64,000 nt of DNA from contig CM049310.1 in NCBI GenBank assembly GCA_026874595.1, forward strand, positions 81,640,556 to 81,704,555, given 5' to 3'. Under the pieces are notes generated by a model. The model made no database searches and had not been told where the DNA came from. It was given only the letters and a program-made list of their open reading frames with translations. Both the position numbers and the translations under genes were made by a program. Source of the stretch: Sipunculus nudus. Lineage: Eukaryota; Annelida; Sipuncula; Golfingiida; Sipunculidae. Positions 47,641 through 60,300 of this stretch are shown in pieces (the stretch's first letter is position 1; the number at the start of each line of letters is the position of its first letter).

Positions 47641-48932
47641 TGTTACTGCCCTGACGAGGGCCAGTAATATCTCAGGTTGTTGTAATTTTAGAATTGATAG
47701 ATAAGTTTAAGTAGATTTGTGTAACCATAGGTTTTGCCATGTTTGTGGCACTTGTTTAATGTACATATGTGTCATCTGAATTTAGTGTCATTTTATAAGC
47801 AATTAATTCGCGACCTCTGTTGGAAAACCATTATTATATGTATTACATTTACTAATGCAGTGATCTTGTGTAGGCTATACCAGTTAATTTAGATTTCCTT
47901 AATTCAGACGGAGCACCAGGCTTCATGTGCTGTTTATTGTTTGAGCTAGCCAGCCGGGTGGTAATTTATCATGCTGTGGCTGGTGTCCAGCCATACCGAC
48001 AGCTCACCAGCTTGTACAGTGCTTCACAGGGTCAAGGATACAAAATTGTCACTGCTCTCAGCTCGTGGGACAGGGGGTACTCTCGATAGCCCCGTGTTAT
48101 GTTACTGTTCCCAGGCCGCCTGGGTATTTTAGGCATGCCCCGAGACAAGGGTGGGGTCAGTTGGCAACAAGTGTTAGTTCAAGTCACTTTACTGTTGTGT
48201 ACATGTAAAGATTTCAAGTCACCGTTACGGCACCCTAGTCAAAGACTCAATGTCATCATAATGTGTGGGTCAAGTCAATAATAGCGCACAAGTCTGTGAG
48301 TATTTCATTTTTTATACATGTCATTTTAATTCAGTATGGTTTATTCAAGTATAACAGGACATAGCGTCAGGGGGCGGTAATCTAGCTTGCCCAGTGTATT
48401 TTTCTTGGCTGGCAGATCAGGTCAAGCCGTTGCTTCCTTTGAGGTTAAGCTTTCATGTTGTAACTGTTTATAATTTTGTGTTATGTTGACAGGATATCTG
48501 TGTGAATTTGTCAGGTTATATAGTAATACAATGTTGCCATTTTGATAATTTAAGACGTGAGTCTCATTCAGTGTGAAGGCTATTTGTGTACGGAAAGTTA
48601 TGATACAAATCCAATTGGGTATGAACTAAATTAAATGATTTATTGGTTCTTATAAATGTTTATTCAGTCAGTTTAAAGGTTTCAATTTATTTCTGATATT
48701 GATATATCCTTTATTGGTAATTCAATGCATGTGAACGTTGCTCATGAGTTGACAAATCATTTTGTCATTATTATACATCGACATTTATGTTATTATCTTA
48801 TTTGTTGTAGATTCACCATGATCATGATCATAACCCTAACCTTTTATGAAGTTACATGCGTGTAATAGCAGTGCAGTAAAATGATATACGTCTACAAGTT
48901 GTTACATTTGTGTTTTTAAAGACCCGCGCGTT

Positions 48933-48935
<3 letters not shown>
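47641..48935 (+). repeat. 3' LTR of BEL/Pao-type element
   Basis: This is the same 1295-bp sequence as the 5' LTR. It sits immediately after a purine tract and is followed by the right half of the interrupted (TA)n run. Confidence 0.92.

Positions 48936-48992
<57 letters not shown>
48936..48992. repeat. (TA)n microsatellite, right of the LTR element
   Basis: A pure TA run starts exactly at the end of the 3' LTR. With 43020-43121 it represents one microsatellite split by the insertion. Confidence 0.9.
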
Positions 48993-48995
<3 letters not shown>

Positions 48996-49550
48996 GAAAC
49001 ACAATATTAAGTTTATGTAAAAAATATAAAGAGCAATGGTAACGTTCTAATGCAATTTGTCATTTCCAGGCTTTTTCAAATAAACGCAATAGTTTTCAAA
49101 AGACTCAACAACAGACTTTGAAGATCATGCAGAATAAAATTTCAGGCTGATTTGTAATGAAAATCGTTACGCTCAGTGCACATGTACCCAGATGTATTGA
49201 ATGAACTGATATCTACAGGTTATTAGCACACACGGTACATTAACCCATGCTGACATAAGAGGAATATTACTAATAGCTTCATATACACGAGGCTATTTTT
49301 TCGCGTTTTCCACTTTTGAGCTTTATATTCACCAGGGTTTTTTTTTCTTGATCTTACAATACAGTCACATACATAAAGTACACCCGTTATCACATTGATC
49401 ATTTAATATATGCGCTTTTTACTTAACAATCTGGCATGAAAACACAACACATGTAGAATATATTGTCCCCTATAGGCAGATCATAAGAAAGATCTGATAT
49501 TATTTATAATGTTAATTGTTATATACATGTAATATCAAATAAGTATATAT
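48993..49550. other. no gene seen; weak CGCGA-type repeat trace
   Basis: ACGAGGCTATTTTTTCGCGT (49291) resembles 1651 onward. Otherwise AT-rich DNA. Confidence 0.4.
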
Positions 49551-49551
49551 G

Positions 49552-49586
<35 letters not shown>

Positions 49587-49632
49587 ATATATATATATAT
49601 ATAATGTATATATATATATATATATATTTATA
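49552..49632. repeat. (TA)n microsatellite
   Basis: TA runs are interrupted by ATGTGTA and AATGTA. Confidence 0.85.
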
Positions 49633-49637
49633 TTATC

Positions 49638-49797
49638 CAGGCGTGGGGGGCGGGTTTGGGGGTTAAACTCCCCCCCCCCCCCCACCTTTTTCTAGACCAA
49701 TTTTAAGCCATGACAGTTAAATTGCTCGGAATAATCACCAAACCACACCCATTGATCCCCCCCCTCCCCCCACAATATAATCCTTGATCCACGCCTG
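49638..49797. mobile_element. 160-bp MITE with 5-bp target duplication
   Basis: The ends are CAGGCGTGG and CCACGCCTG, with TTATC on both sides (49633-49637 and 49798-49802). The interior has G- and C-rich tracts. It is similar in design to the 205-bp element at 17729. Confidence 0.75.
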
Positions 49798-49802
49798 TTA
49801 TC

Positions 49803-50890
49803 ATTATTAAGACCTTCCACCATGTTGGCATTGCCCTCATGTTATAAACACATGGATATAAAGATCAAAATCTAGGGATTATATGTATTTCATAGATGCC
49901 AAACATCTGAATGGATCCTTTAACTTTGTTTTGCTTTATGTCGGTTAAGCATCAAATGGTTTTAACGACTCAAAAAGGACTTAAAATAATTTCTGTGGTA
50001 TTTCAACTTGGAATTTTTGTCCAAATGTTGAGATCTCAACATGGTATCTATCAACATGGTATCTAGAGATATATTTTTTTGGTGACAAAACATTAATTGT
50101 AAAACTTTATCATGAGATTTCATCTCAGGATATAGAGATATTTTTTTCCTGGGTCCTAACTCAACCATCATAGTTTACAGAATCACTTATTTTTTTCAGC
50201 TACTTTAAATAATGGACAATAAGTGCACATTTACCAATGCAAAAGCATATTAAAAATAAATGTAACTGACAAAACAAACCAGCTGGTAAAATATATCATA
50301 AGATCAATACTAAATACTAAAATAACAATGAAATAGGTCTAAATTATAGTTTGATTTACACTCTTGCTATCAGTGACAAGGTACTTGAGGTTGGTCAGCT
50401 CTCAAGACTTTAACAAGGAAACCAGTCTTTTTTGCTCACAGGAACTTAAAATCCCTGGTATGTGCCCCACAAAGCACAAGTTTTTAAGCAAAGGAATTTC
50501 AAAGATGGCCACCTGGCAGCAATATTGGATGGATGATGGGTCTGTAATGGAATCCCAAATATAGGCTCAGCTATACCAATTGTAAGTACAAATTATTTTG
50601 TATTTGTCCCATAAGTTTTTGAGATAATACATGTAAATAGTGTTCTGAGAAATGTTGTCAGGCAGATACTCTGGTTATCTCATGGCTAGATATAGTGCAC
50701 GTCCTCTAATGATAGGTAACAATCTTCGGTAAAAATCCACATGAAGTTTTCCAAAACAGTTCTGGATATTATGCACTTGACAGGTGCACCAAGACAACAA
50801 AAATTTACTGACTGCATCATATCAAAGCAATATTACATATTAAATGTATCATATTAAAACTAAAATCCATAACAACACAAGACTTGTACC
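49803..50890. other. no gene seen
   Basis: AT-rich DNA lying downstream of SNRNP40. The SNRNP40 3' UTR may reach 50875 or so. Confidence 0.4.
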
Positions 50891-50892
50891 TT

Positions 50893-50898
50893 TTTATT
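50893..50898 (-). terminator. candidate SNRNP40 poly(A) signal
   Basis: On the minus strand this is AATAAA, about 420 nt after the SNRNP40 stop codon. It is the first canonical hexamer I found downstream of that stop. The assignment is positional only. Confidence 0.35.
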
Positions 50899-51318
50899 AC
50901 AAATATATAGATATATTTACAAAGGTCCATATTTCTTTTTCTGACTGGAGACATAATATGTCATCACCTTGGTATCCAGTTTAGCCAAGCTAGTTTTCTT
51001 GTTTGTATGCTTTTGTATCATCCTTTGCTTTAGTTTAAATTTTTTTAAACCTTCATAATGATATCTGTAGATATTAATAAACATTTCAGGGTAGACACAC
51101 CATTTTGAAGAAGATCATATGTCACTACATCTTAGACATCTGTGTTTTACTGATACAGTCCAGCTGAGGCAATGAGAACCAGACCATTTTAGGAATGATT
51201 TGTGTTAATTCCAGACAGTCATGTTTAGAACGTTGTCCGCTGGTGAAGCCATGCTTCCAGAAAAACCCTATTTCAAGCTGATCTAATGAACACTTGTAAC
51301 TCTGCGCCTCCTCTTTCA

Positions 51319-51371
51319 TCACGGCTCTATTTCTCCAAGGTAGAGTTTTTTATCACTTGAGCCAGACAAAA
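51319..51371 (-). CDS. SNRNP40: SNRNP40 terminal coding exon 9
   Basis: This short exon follows the acceptor TTATTTCAG. With the single base left by exon 8 it reads VLSGSSDKKLYLGEIEP and a TGA stop. This matches the family C-terminus (SSDKRLYMGEI type), so the gene is complete on the far side of the transposon in intron 8. Confidence 0.92.
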
Positions 51372-54300
51372 CTGAAATAAAGGAATAAAACAGTTATAAC
51401 ATATTATATCATATCATACTTTATAATATCATATCATTATTCATTATTTTATATTATATCATTTTATATAATATTATATCATATCATATAATATTATATT
51501 GTAATATATCATATCATAGGATATCATATCATATCATTAATATAGCATAAATTATAGCATTCTAAAGCATATAGTAGAATATCATATGTAATATATACTG
51601 TACCTGGCCTTATAGCCGCCCCTGCCCTAATAGCCCCCCACCCCCCTTTGATTTTATATTTTACTGACTAACTACTCAATATACATACCGTTTTCCCCCA
51701 TAGATAATCCGCATTTTTTCATCTTAGAATCAAAATAAAAAACCCTGGTGCGTATTATACATGGAGACATAATTTCCAAACTTTTTTTTCAGTCAGGTTG
51801 AACATGGTACGATGATGAGCGATAATAAAGGATTTTATGTAAACAAAGTGTATACTCACTTTACTTGTACAAATTTTGCATTAAAACAACATAATTATTG
51901 ATTTGATTCACTTTTTTTCATTTCAGATACTTAAAATATATCTTAAGTATGGCTTACAACAGAAGATCGCCGTTGTGAAATATGCATGATGGTATATTGC
52001 TTGGCTGACCTCCTTTGATGTCAATGTCTGTCGGCAGATGGCGCTGCGGCATATTTTTACATGTGGTGTTAAATCACAAAAGGGGATCATTTCTAGCTGA
52101 TATACCTGCACCTGTCAGTCCTTGTCCGTGGGAAATGTTCCGTGTGTAAATTAATGATATCCCGGAGATGTGTTATAAATTTATTACAAACCTAGGGTAT
52201 TTTATTATAGTTAGTTAAATATATATATACATATATATATATGCTTAAAATGAAACCCCGTTGTGGATATTAAACATCACAGAAAATTTGATTTAAAAAC
52301 ATAATAAACGTGTGTATTTCTAACAATCTTTTTTTTCACACATAAAAACTTATAGAACATTTTACGTAAGAAAAAAGCCATTTTTATTTGACATGTTTTA
52401 CACAACGCGTATGATTGCATATGATATTATACTAAAGATATGAATAGTTAATGATCAATATATATGCATGTGGTTGCATAAAGTATTTAGTCACCAAAGA
52501 GTAGCATATCAATACAGTTCATTTATTGTCTCTCAAAACCTTCAAACTCTTCGTCGTCGGACTGTAAGAACAACTGCATGATTTGTTCTGATGACATCAC
52601 CTCTTCATCCGCAAAATACAGGTCATCCGTGTCGTTTTCATCATCCGAGCTTTCTGCAGTCTCTTCCTCGTCTTTATTACTCCATAGGATATCATCTTCT
52701 GTGCCGTCAAGGGCGTTCGAAATGCAACAGCGCTTGAAGGATCTGATGATGATATTCTTATCAAGCTCGCCCCACGCGTCCTTGATCCACTGTACGATGG
52801 TCACTAGGTCTGGGCCGTGCATACGACCTCCCTTTGTAAATGTCTTGGCCCCGTGCTGCATCCACTCGCCCCATTTAGATTTCAGTAGCGTCTTCATGGG
52901 CCTGTTGACACCTACGTCCAGCGGCTGTAGTATCGACGTCATCCCACCAGGGTTTATCGCCACCTCCGTCTTGTGCACTTGCTTCAGATGTTGTAGTAAG
53001 GCCGGGTTGCGGTGGCGTCTGAAAGCATCTAATACTAATAGGCTATTCTCTTTCTTTGTGAGGCCGCCCGCGCGATTCCCCCACACGCTATCAATCCAAT
53101 CTTTCATCAGGGTATCGTCCATCCAGCCTTTAGACTGTACGCGCACCTGTACACTGCTCGGGAATTTACACCTTTGGGCATGGTTTTCCGTTTGAAAACC
53201 ACGTACGGGGGTAATTTAGTGCCATCTGCCATGCAGGCCAGCATGACTGTGAACCTGTTTTTTTCTTTACCAGTCGTACGGATTGATACTGTGTTCGCTC
53301 CCTTCTTTTCCACAGTTGTATCGGCAGGTAGATCAAACGTTAGCGGCGTCTGGTCAGCGTTACCGATGAGTGACAGTGGCGGGTCCAGTACTTTGCAGCG
53401 TTTGATTATGTGGGCCTGAAAAGCTGTCAGTTTCTCCTAGTAATCAGCTGGGAGCTTTTGACTGATGTGGGTTTTTCTTCTAATGGAAAGATCATTCCGG
53501 GCCATGAAGCGATAACACCAGTTTGAGGAAGCCTTGAAATCACTAATTTTGAGATCTTTTGCAACCAGGCTGGCTTTCAGTCGAGCTTGCACTGTGCTCA
53601 CTGCATTGCCCTGAGCGCGACATTCACTGATCCATTCCAGCACTTGCTTGTCCACCTCAGGTTAGAAAACTTGACGACTCCTGTTGGCCCTCTTTGATTT
53701 CGGTATTTTTTCAAGTTGTCCTTTCGATCTTTTCCACAGTCGAACATTGCTCTCGTCGATACCAAAATGGCGAGCAGCACTGCGATTCCCATTCTGTTCA
53801 GCATACTGAACAACTTGTAACTTAAACGCTGTCGTATACGATGATCTGCGTGGCATGACCATAAGCGATTGAATGGAGAACAAGTGATGGTTACCCATAT
53901 TTATGCGTGTGTTGAGTTAATGAAGACTGTTTGTTCTATGATTAGCATTAATTGGCTAACTAGGGTACCGTGCGAGTAGTTCTCCTTATGACACGCTCGT
54001 CACAGTTTGTTACCCGACATGACGGAAAGCTTCCCTTTGATTAACATCAAAGGAGACCTGTGTTTTTGTATACATTCTGTAACTAAGAATTATCATTGCT
54101 GTTTTTTTTTTGGTTAGAATGGGGATGATATTTTATTAAAACACATTCGTACCACCCCTTTTCTTGGACACAAACGGCCTTGCATTGGTGACGCTTAATA
54201 CAAGTGTTGCAATACCTGGTTAACAGCGGTCCAGGCACAATCCCCCTTTTTACACTTAACAATTGGAGGAGAATAGACAATTTGCTAATTCAAGTATAAT

Positions 54301-57300
54301 GATCTTCTGCTTAGAGACTTGTGTTGACTGACGAAGTCACACCCACGAAGAGAGCGGATATTCGATGACCACCACAAAAACAATTTGCAGCATTCAGGAT
54401 TTCGTCAGAATCTAGCTGCGTATTATACACAGGTATAGAGGTTTTTCCCCAGAAATTGTAGCTCTGAATAGGGGTGCGGATTATCTATGGGGGAAAACGG
54501 TATATGGTTTTGCAGTGAGTGTGACTGGTCTCAGATTGTGAATCACTGATTATGATCTGTCATCCTCCCAGCCTCCTCTCTGGTTGTTATCCTCATCTTC
54601 TTAGCTGACATGAAGTCAGGCACTGGCACTGACAAGTGGTGTAAACGGGTCTTTGTCTGTCATCCCTGTTTTTCCTTTTTTTTTTCATTAATAATCTCCT
54701 AAATGATGAGTTAGTATTTTATCATAATGGCTCGGCCAGAAATACCACCAAAGTGAAGAGCACAATGCTGACAAGTTAATACTGAAATTCCTAAGCTACA
54801 ATGGTAGCAAAATGAAAGCAAAACACTGACATTAAGTTAATTTTGAAACCCAACTGACTTTTGTGTAAAATACCAACCTATGGGTTCAACAGGATGGAAG
54901 TCTACCTCATTGACCGACCCAGCATGCCCTGGAAGTTTGTACAGTATTCTACGAGATGTTGTATCCCAGATGTAGACAAAACGATCCCCTGAACCAGCTG
55001 CTACCCTGCTGCCATCTGCTGACCATGCCACACGTAATAAATTCTGAAATTTGAGTGATGAATTGTATCACTATTTCTTGATGGAAAGTTCTCAAATGCA
55101 CAACATGATATAATACAACATGCTGTAAGTCACAGTATAAAATATATTTATAAGCCACAGAAAGGGTTCATACATATGGTGTTTTAAATATATAATTGGT
55201 GATAATGATTTTAAATATTATATTATATTTCCTATAATGAACTGGACAAACTCCTGGTTATACTGTCAGCTGAAAGAACAAATTCCCACCATTATAGCTT
55301 AGTATGAGTGTAAGTCAGTTGCACTAAAATGTTATAGTAAGAGTTTAATAGAAGAAAAACTGGAGCACAGTTATAGATACATGATACCAAACTGCCTAAT
55401 TTCTATACCTTTTCAAATGTATGTTGGTTCCCTTGAAAAATCTTCACACATCTTTCTTGTGGTGCAAATGGTCGTATGTCCCATATTCTGACTGGAAGAA
55501 CAACAAATCAACACATTAAACAATATCTCAGATATTTTTTGTTAAAATTTTAAAGAGGCCTATTCCAATATCTGACACCTATTGACTAAAGATTATCCTA
55601 TATACCTTTCATAGAAACAAACCAGAAAATGCCTCTCCCACAGTACACAGACTGTTCATTTTGTTTATATTTTGCCTTTATAAAACTTTGAGGGGCCTGC
55701 CATTATAATCCTAACACATTTAACAACGATATCTGATGGCAAATGAGATGAACCAGAGTTTCGCAAAAGGCATTTTGCACCTAGTGACCTTCCAACTTCG
55801 ACACATATGTAACCTACTGCCTAAGGTTGTATGTTTTTTATCTGTTTGTCAACATTTCTGTGTTTACAAACAGCCTGTGGATAAAAAAAAAGCTAATATA
55901 TCAGTCAAAGAGGCATTATAAAACTTTTCTTAACAGGAATTATCTACTTTTTATGTAATTTTTATATGTTTGCAGAGTAACCATGAAATCCCATAACCTC
56001 TAGGGAAAAGATAGGTGAACAGCTGATTGATATAACATATATGTATGAAAGAGTATGATTGGACCAAATTTCACTGAAACATGTAACATTGTGGTGAACT
56101 ATCATTTTAATTATTCAGTTTATGAAAAGATCTATTTTAACACAAAAAAATAGTTCAAAACTAAAATATATATCAATGTCAGAGAAGATTAAGCTAGACT
56201 AAGTTTTACATTATAATGTTTTTCTTCTTTTTACTTTCCTATCCTTTATTTTAGTACATCAGGTAGAGTACTTAAAACAACAAATAATTATTCACTCATG
56301 ATTCCATTTGGTAAAAGGTCTACTACATTTCCCAGCTGGTGATATGTAAAGAAAGAAACCAAGGCCAGGAAAAATTAATAAGATATTTCTCAAAGAACTG
56401 CCCTTGTCAATTTAAATCCCCCATTTAAAACGTATTTATTCGCCACATGTCACATGGTAATCTGATAATGTGCGTGATCGCAAATAAAAGAAGGCTGTGA
56501 CTCCTGCATCAGTCAGGTTTCATAAATGGACCATTTATTACCATGAATATATGTAAATATACTGATAATTCCTCTTAATGTTTTGACCAATTGGACTTTA
56601 ACATCATTTTAAACCTATTTCTGACAGAGTTCATATTTGTGAAAACAATTTTTCTTTAACAGCTGCTGTTCATAGCTAAAGATGTGTCAATATACCCAGT
56701 TTCCCTAAAAATATGCAAATTGTTGAATAATCACTAATTCAGTTTAAAATGTGTGTGATAAACTAAAACTGTAAAATTTCTCCCTACATCATGTAGGACA
56801 AAAAATTATGGAGCTCCTACAAAACTTTTAGAGGAAGCATTTTCTTAATACAAATTTACCATTCAAAACAAAATATATGAATTACTGTCAATTTGCATAA
56901 AGGATATAAAACTTAAATATAATTTTTGAAATGGTATACATTTACAACACAAAATTCATTCCATTTTCCATATCATTATCAATATGGGTCAAGTAAATAG
57001 TATCAATCTTCAATGTTTCTCAGAAGTTGGTGCCTGTTCACAAATGAACAATTCTTATTATATTCTTATCTCAAATAATATGAGTGTTAAATACATAAAG
57101 CAATTATTTTTTTGCTGTGACATGAGGCTCAACATGTGATCTTGGTTTAAAGGGGCTCAATCACCTATCTGACCTTTATAAACTAAAGGTAATCCTTTGG
57201 AGCTTTTATAAAAATAGGCCAGAAAATGTTGATATCACCACACACAGGCTGCTTGTTTTGTTTATATCGACATGTTTTTAATTTGTTGGGGCCTGCCAAA

Positions 57301-60300
57301 ATAATTCAACAAGGGCATCTGGCGGGAAGTCAGATATGCCAGAGCTTTGCAAATGGTGTTTTGTAACAAGTGACCTTTCTACCTCCATATATATATATCC
57401 TACCACCCTAGGTTACATGTTTTTCCCATTTGTCAACATTGCTGTGTTAAAAAACATTTTGTTGATAAACAAGTTCATACATAATTAATGGAGGCCATTC
57501 ATAACCAGAATTACCCTTAGATCATTATTACATATACAGAGAAAGCCAGAATTCACTAATTATTTTTTGAAAAGGTAGGTGAATGGGCACCTTTAACCAA
57601 ATTACATGGCCTAAGTGGCAGTATGTGATCGAGTTCTGGATTATTAATTAGTGTAGCCTCAGATTTGATATGTAATATAGTTCGAGATTATTATTTAGTG
57701 GGGTGATTATCATGTTGTGACTGTATTTCTTCCCTGGGAAGAAATTGTGGGAAGAAAGTATTTCTTCCCTTCCCTTTCCTTCCCCTGAAGATTGTGCCAA
57801 CCCTGATTGCTGAAAATATAAGTGTCAAGTACACAGAGCAACAATTTTTTTTTTGGTGTGACATAAGGCTCAATATGGAAACATGGTTTAACCAGATTAT
57901 TTGTTTACATGGCCTATATTTGAGTATGTGATATTGCTCTGGATTATTATTAAGTGTGAGGCTTGGCATGTGATATTGGTTGTTTTTGGCCTTACCAGTG
58001 TTATCCATGGCAGCAGAGAGAAGGTAGGACCCATCAGGACTAAGGCGTACTCCTGTAACAGTATCTGTGTGCCCACGCATTCTGTACAACAGGTCATTTT
58101 TCCTCAGGTCCCACACCTAGAAAGAAACAAAATTTTTACATGGATTTGTTAGGTTTTGTAATAAATCAGATTGATAACTGGTCATTTTTCTTGATAATCA
58201 GTTAAAATGATTACATCAAATTTTCATATAACTGTTCATAAACAATAAGGTACAGACATGAAGGGGTAATATATCAGGAAAAATCTCTGGACAATGTCAG
58301 AAGCATATGGCAGGCAGGACACATAACATGGACAACTGGAGCCGGATCTCTTGATGGGTATGACAACAGTTCTCAGTCCAATTACAGCATGATTTATTGT
58401 GTCTTTATATAACAACTGACAACAAATACTGTCATCTGTATATGTGTATTGGCAGTAGCCATGAGTACACAACTCAGTAAGAACTTATACTGGGCTGGTA
58501 ATATTTGTTTCCTCATAGAGCCTTAAAGTGCGATTCTCGCGGAAGGATATAACAGCACTCAGACAGCCAGTAAGCTGGTCATAGACTTTATAATGTCAGG
58601 GCTGAAATGGTGTTATATTGGCTGAAGACTGAGATTGTGCCATACATAAAGGTGTGACAGCACTGTCAGTATGGCAGTGGGTCCTCATATAAACTTTATT
58701 TATTTTACATGAATTGTTTATCTAGTTAAAATATTAAAACAAGACACTGTGTGTGTTTGGCTCGAATGATGGCATTTAGTAGTGTGTAAAGGTGGAGGAA
58801 ACCAGGGGTTCTGTAGAAAACCAACGCTTTGGATGGATCTCTACAGTTAATTCTCATAGCCACACTGGGAATCAAACCCTGATTGCCAGAGGAGAGAGCC
58901 AAGCATGTTAACACTCGTCTGTCCAGGCCTAGAATGGTAACCTACATCCTAAGTTCAAAGACAAGTGACACTGACAGCCCATGGCAGTCAAAAAAAAAAA
59001 AAACAATGAAATGATTATACATTTCCATGGATGCGCTATAACATTCAAGATAAATGTTTTGGACTTACTTTGATATCATTGTCCAGACCTCCTGAGATTA
59101 TCTGTTCGGCTGTATCGCTGAAGGTGACGGCCATGACTTGGTATGTGTTCTGAAATGACTGTACGGCAGTCTTCTTTCTGGAGTCCCATAACTGAAGTAC
59201 AAAATATTTCATTTATTTAAAAATAACAATAAAAACAACAACTAAATAGGTTCTGGAAGATACAATATTATGTTAATAAATAAGTGGATATTGGTATTAA
59301 TTATTTTACCTAAGCAAGGTGGTAAAAGGTGTTGTGTTGTACCCTTAGTAAATTTGGTTCGTCTTAGTGCATAACACCCAAGGTAAAATCCATTAAATCT
59401 GGATTACCATCATATTCTTCCATTCAAAGACTTCCCATTCATTGTGACACACTACAATTGTTACAGAGAAAATAAGTGAATGGAATTTCTGTGTAGTTAG
59501 AATAGGATGTAGGCAGAGGTTGTGGTCTTTGACCACTTTCTGTTGAATGATGAATAATGAAAATGTTTTTCAAATTAAAAAGACACTGTCACAAATTACA
59601 GAGAGGAGCTACCATACAGACTACTATTCATTATAATTTATCATTAATCTGGCAACAGTATAGCCAATAATGGAACTATTAATAAAATGTAAAATTTCAA
59701 ACCATTTGTTATGCACTGAAAATTAAACATCATATACATACAAAAAAGCAGTAAAAAACATGTATATCTGAACACTTGCCTTTACAGTTCCATCATCACT
59801 ACCACTGCAAACTAACTGTGGACCACGCCGAGCGACGTGACATGAATTAACGAATGTCTGATGACCTCTGAACCTTTTGATCCGAACCCCAGCATCCAGA
59901 TCCCACACAGCCACAGTCTTGTCTGTTGATGCTGTGTAGATCCGACTGGAAAACAGCAAATATCAACTCAATCATAAGTATTGCACGATATATCCATGTA
60001 TCAAAATTCAATCAAATTGACAATTAATCCAGATTGACAAACATGAATATTGACCACCTTACAAGTATTAAAACAATAATTCATGTCTCTAAAAAGAATC
60101 AACAAAATTATGTTTGGATCTGACAAAATATGTCCCCAATGGTAAGCAACAGTGATACTGATATCTACCATTTATATGCAGATATTTCATATTTCCTGTT
60201 ACATTTGCATTATTTGTGCCGTAAAATATGCTTTTTTCCCCCCATCCTTGTCTCATTGATGCATCAACAAAATTAACAGAATTAATAACTTGTAAATAAT

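Larger units (their letters stand above)
43122..48935 (+). mobile_element. BEL/Pao-type LTR retrotransposon, internally deleted
   Basis: The 5814-bp element has two 1295-bp LTRs (43122-44416 and 47641-48935) that start TGTT, end ACA, and look identical by eye. It split a (TA)n microsatellite. ATATA on both sides could be the 5-bp target duplication, but the site is too simple to prove it. The interior keeps gag with CCHC knuckles, an aspartic protease and integrase fragments. Reverse transcriptase and RNase H are missing. The interior starts directly at the LTR edge without a recognisable tRNA primer-binding site, while a polypurine tract precedes the 3' LTR. It cannot be autonomous. Confidence 0.92.

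Noticed and set aside
52578-53195. 205-codon plus-strand ORF
   Set aside because: It is the antisense shadow of the Tigger transposase, which carries recognisable DDE motifs on the minus strand.
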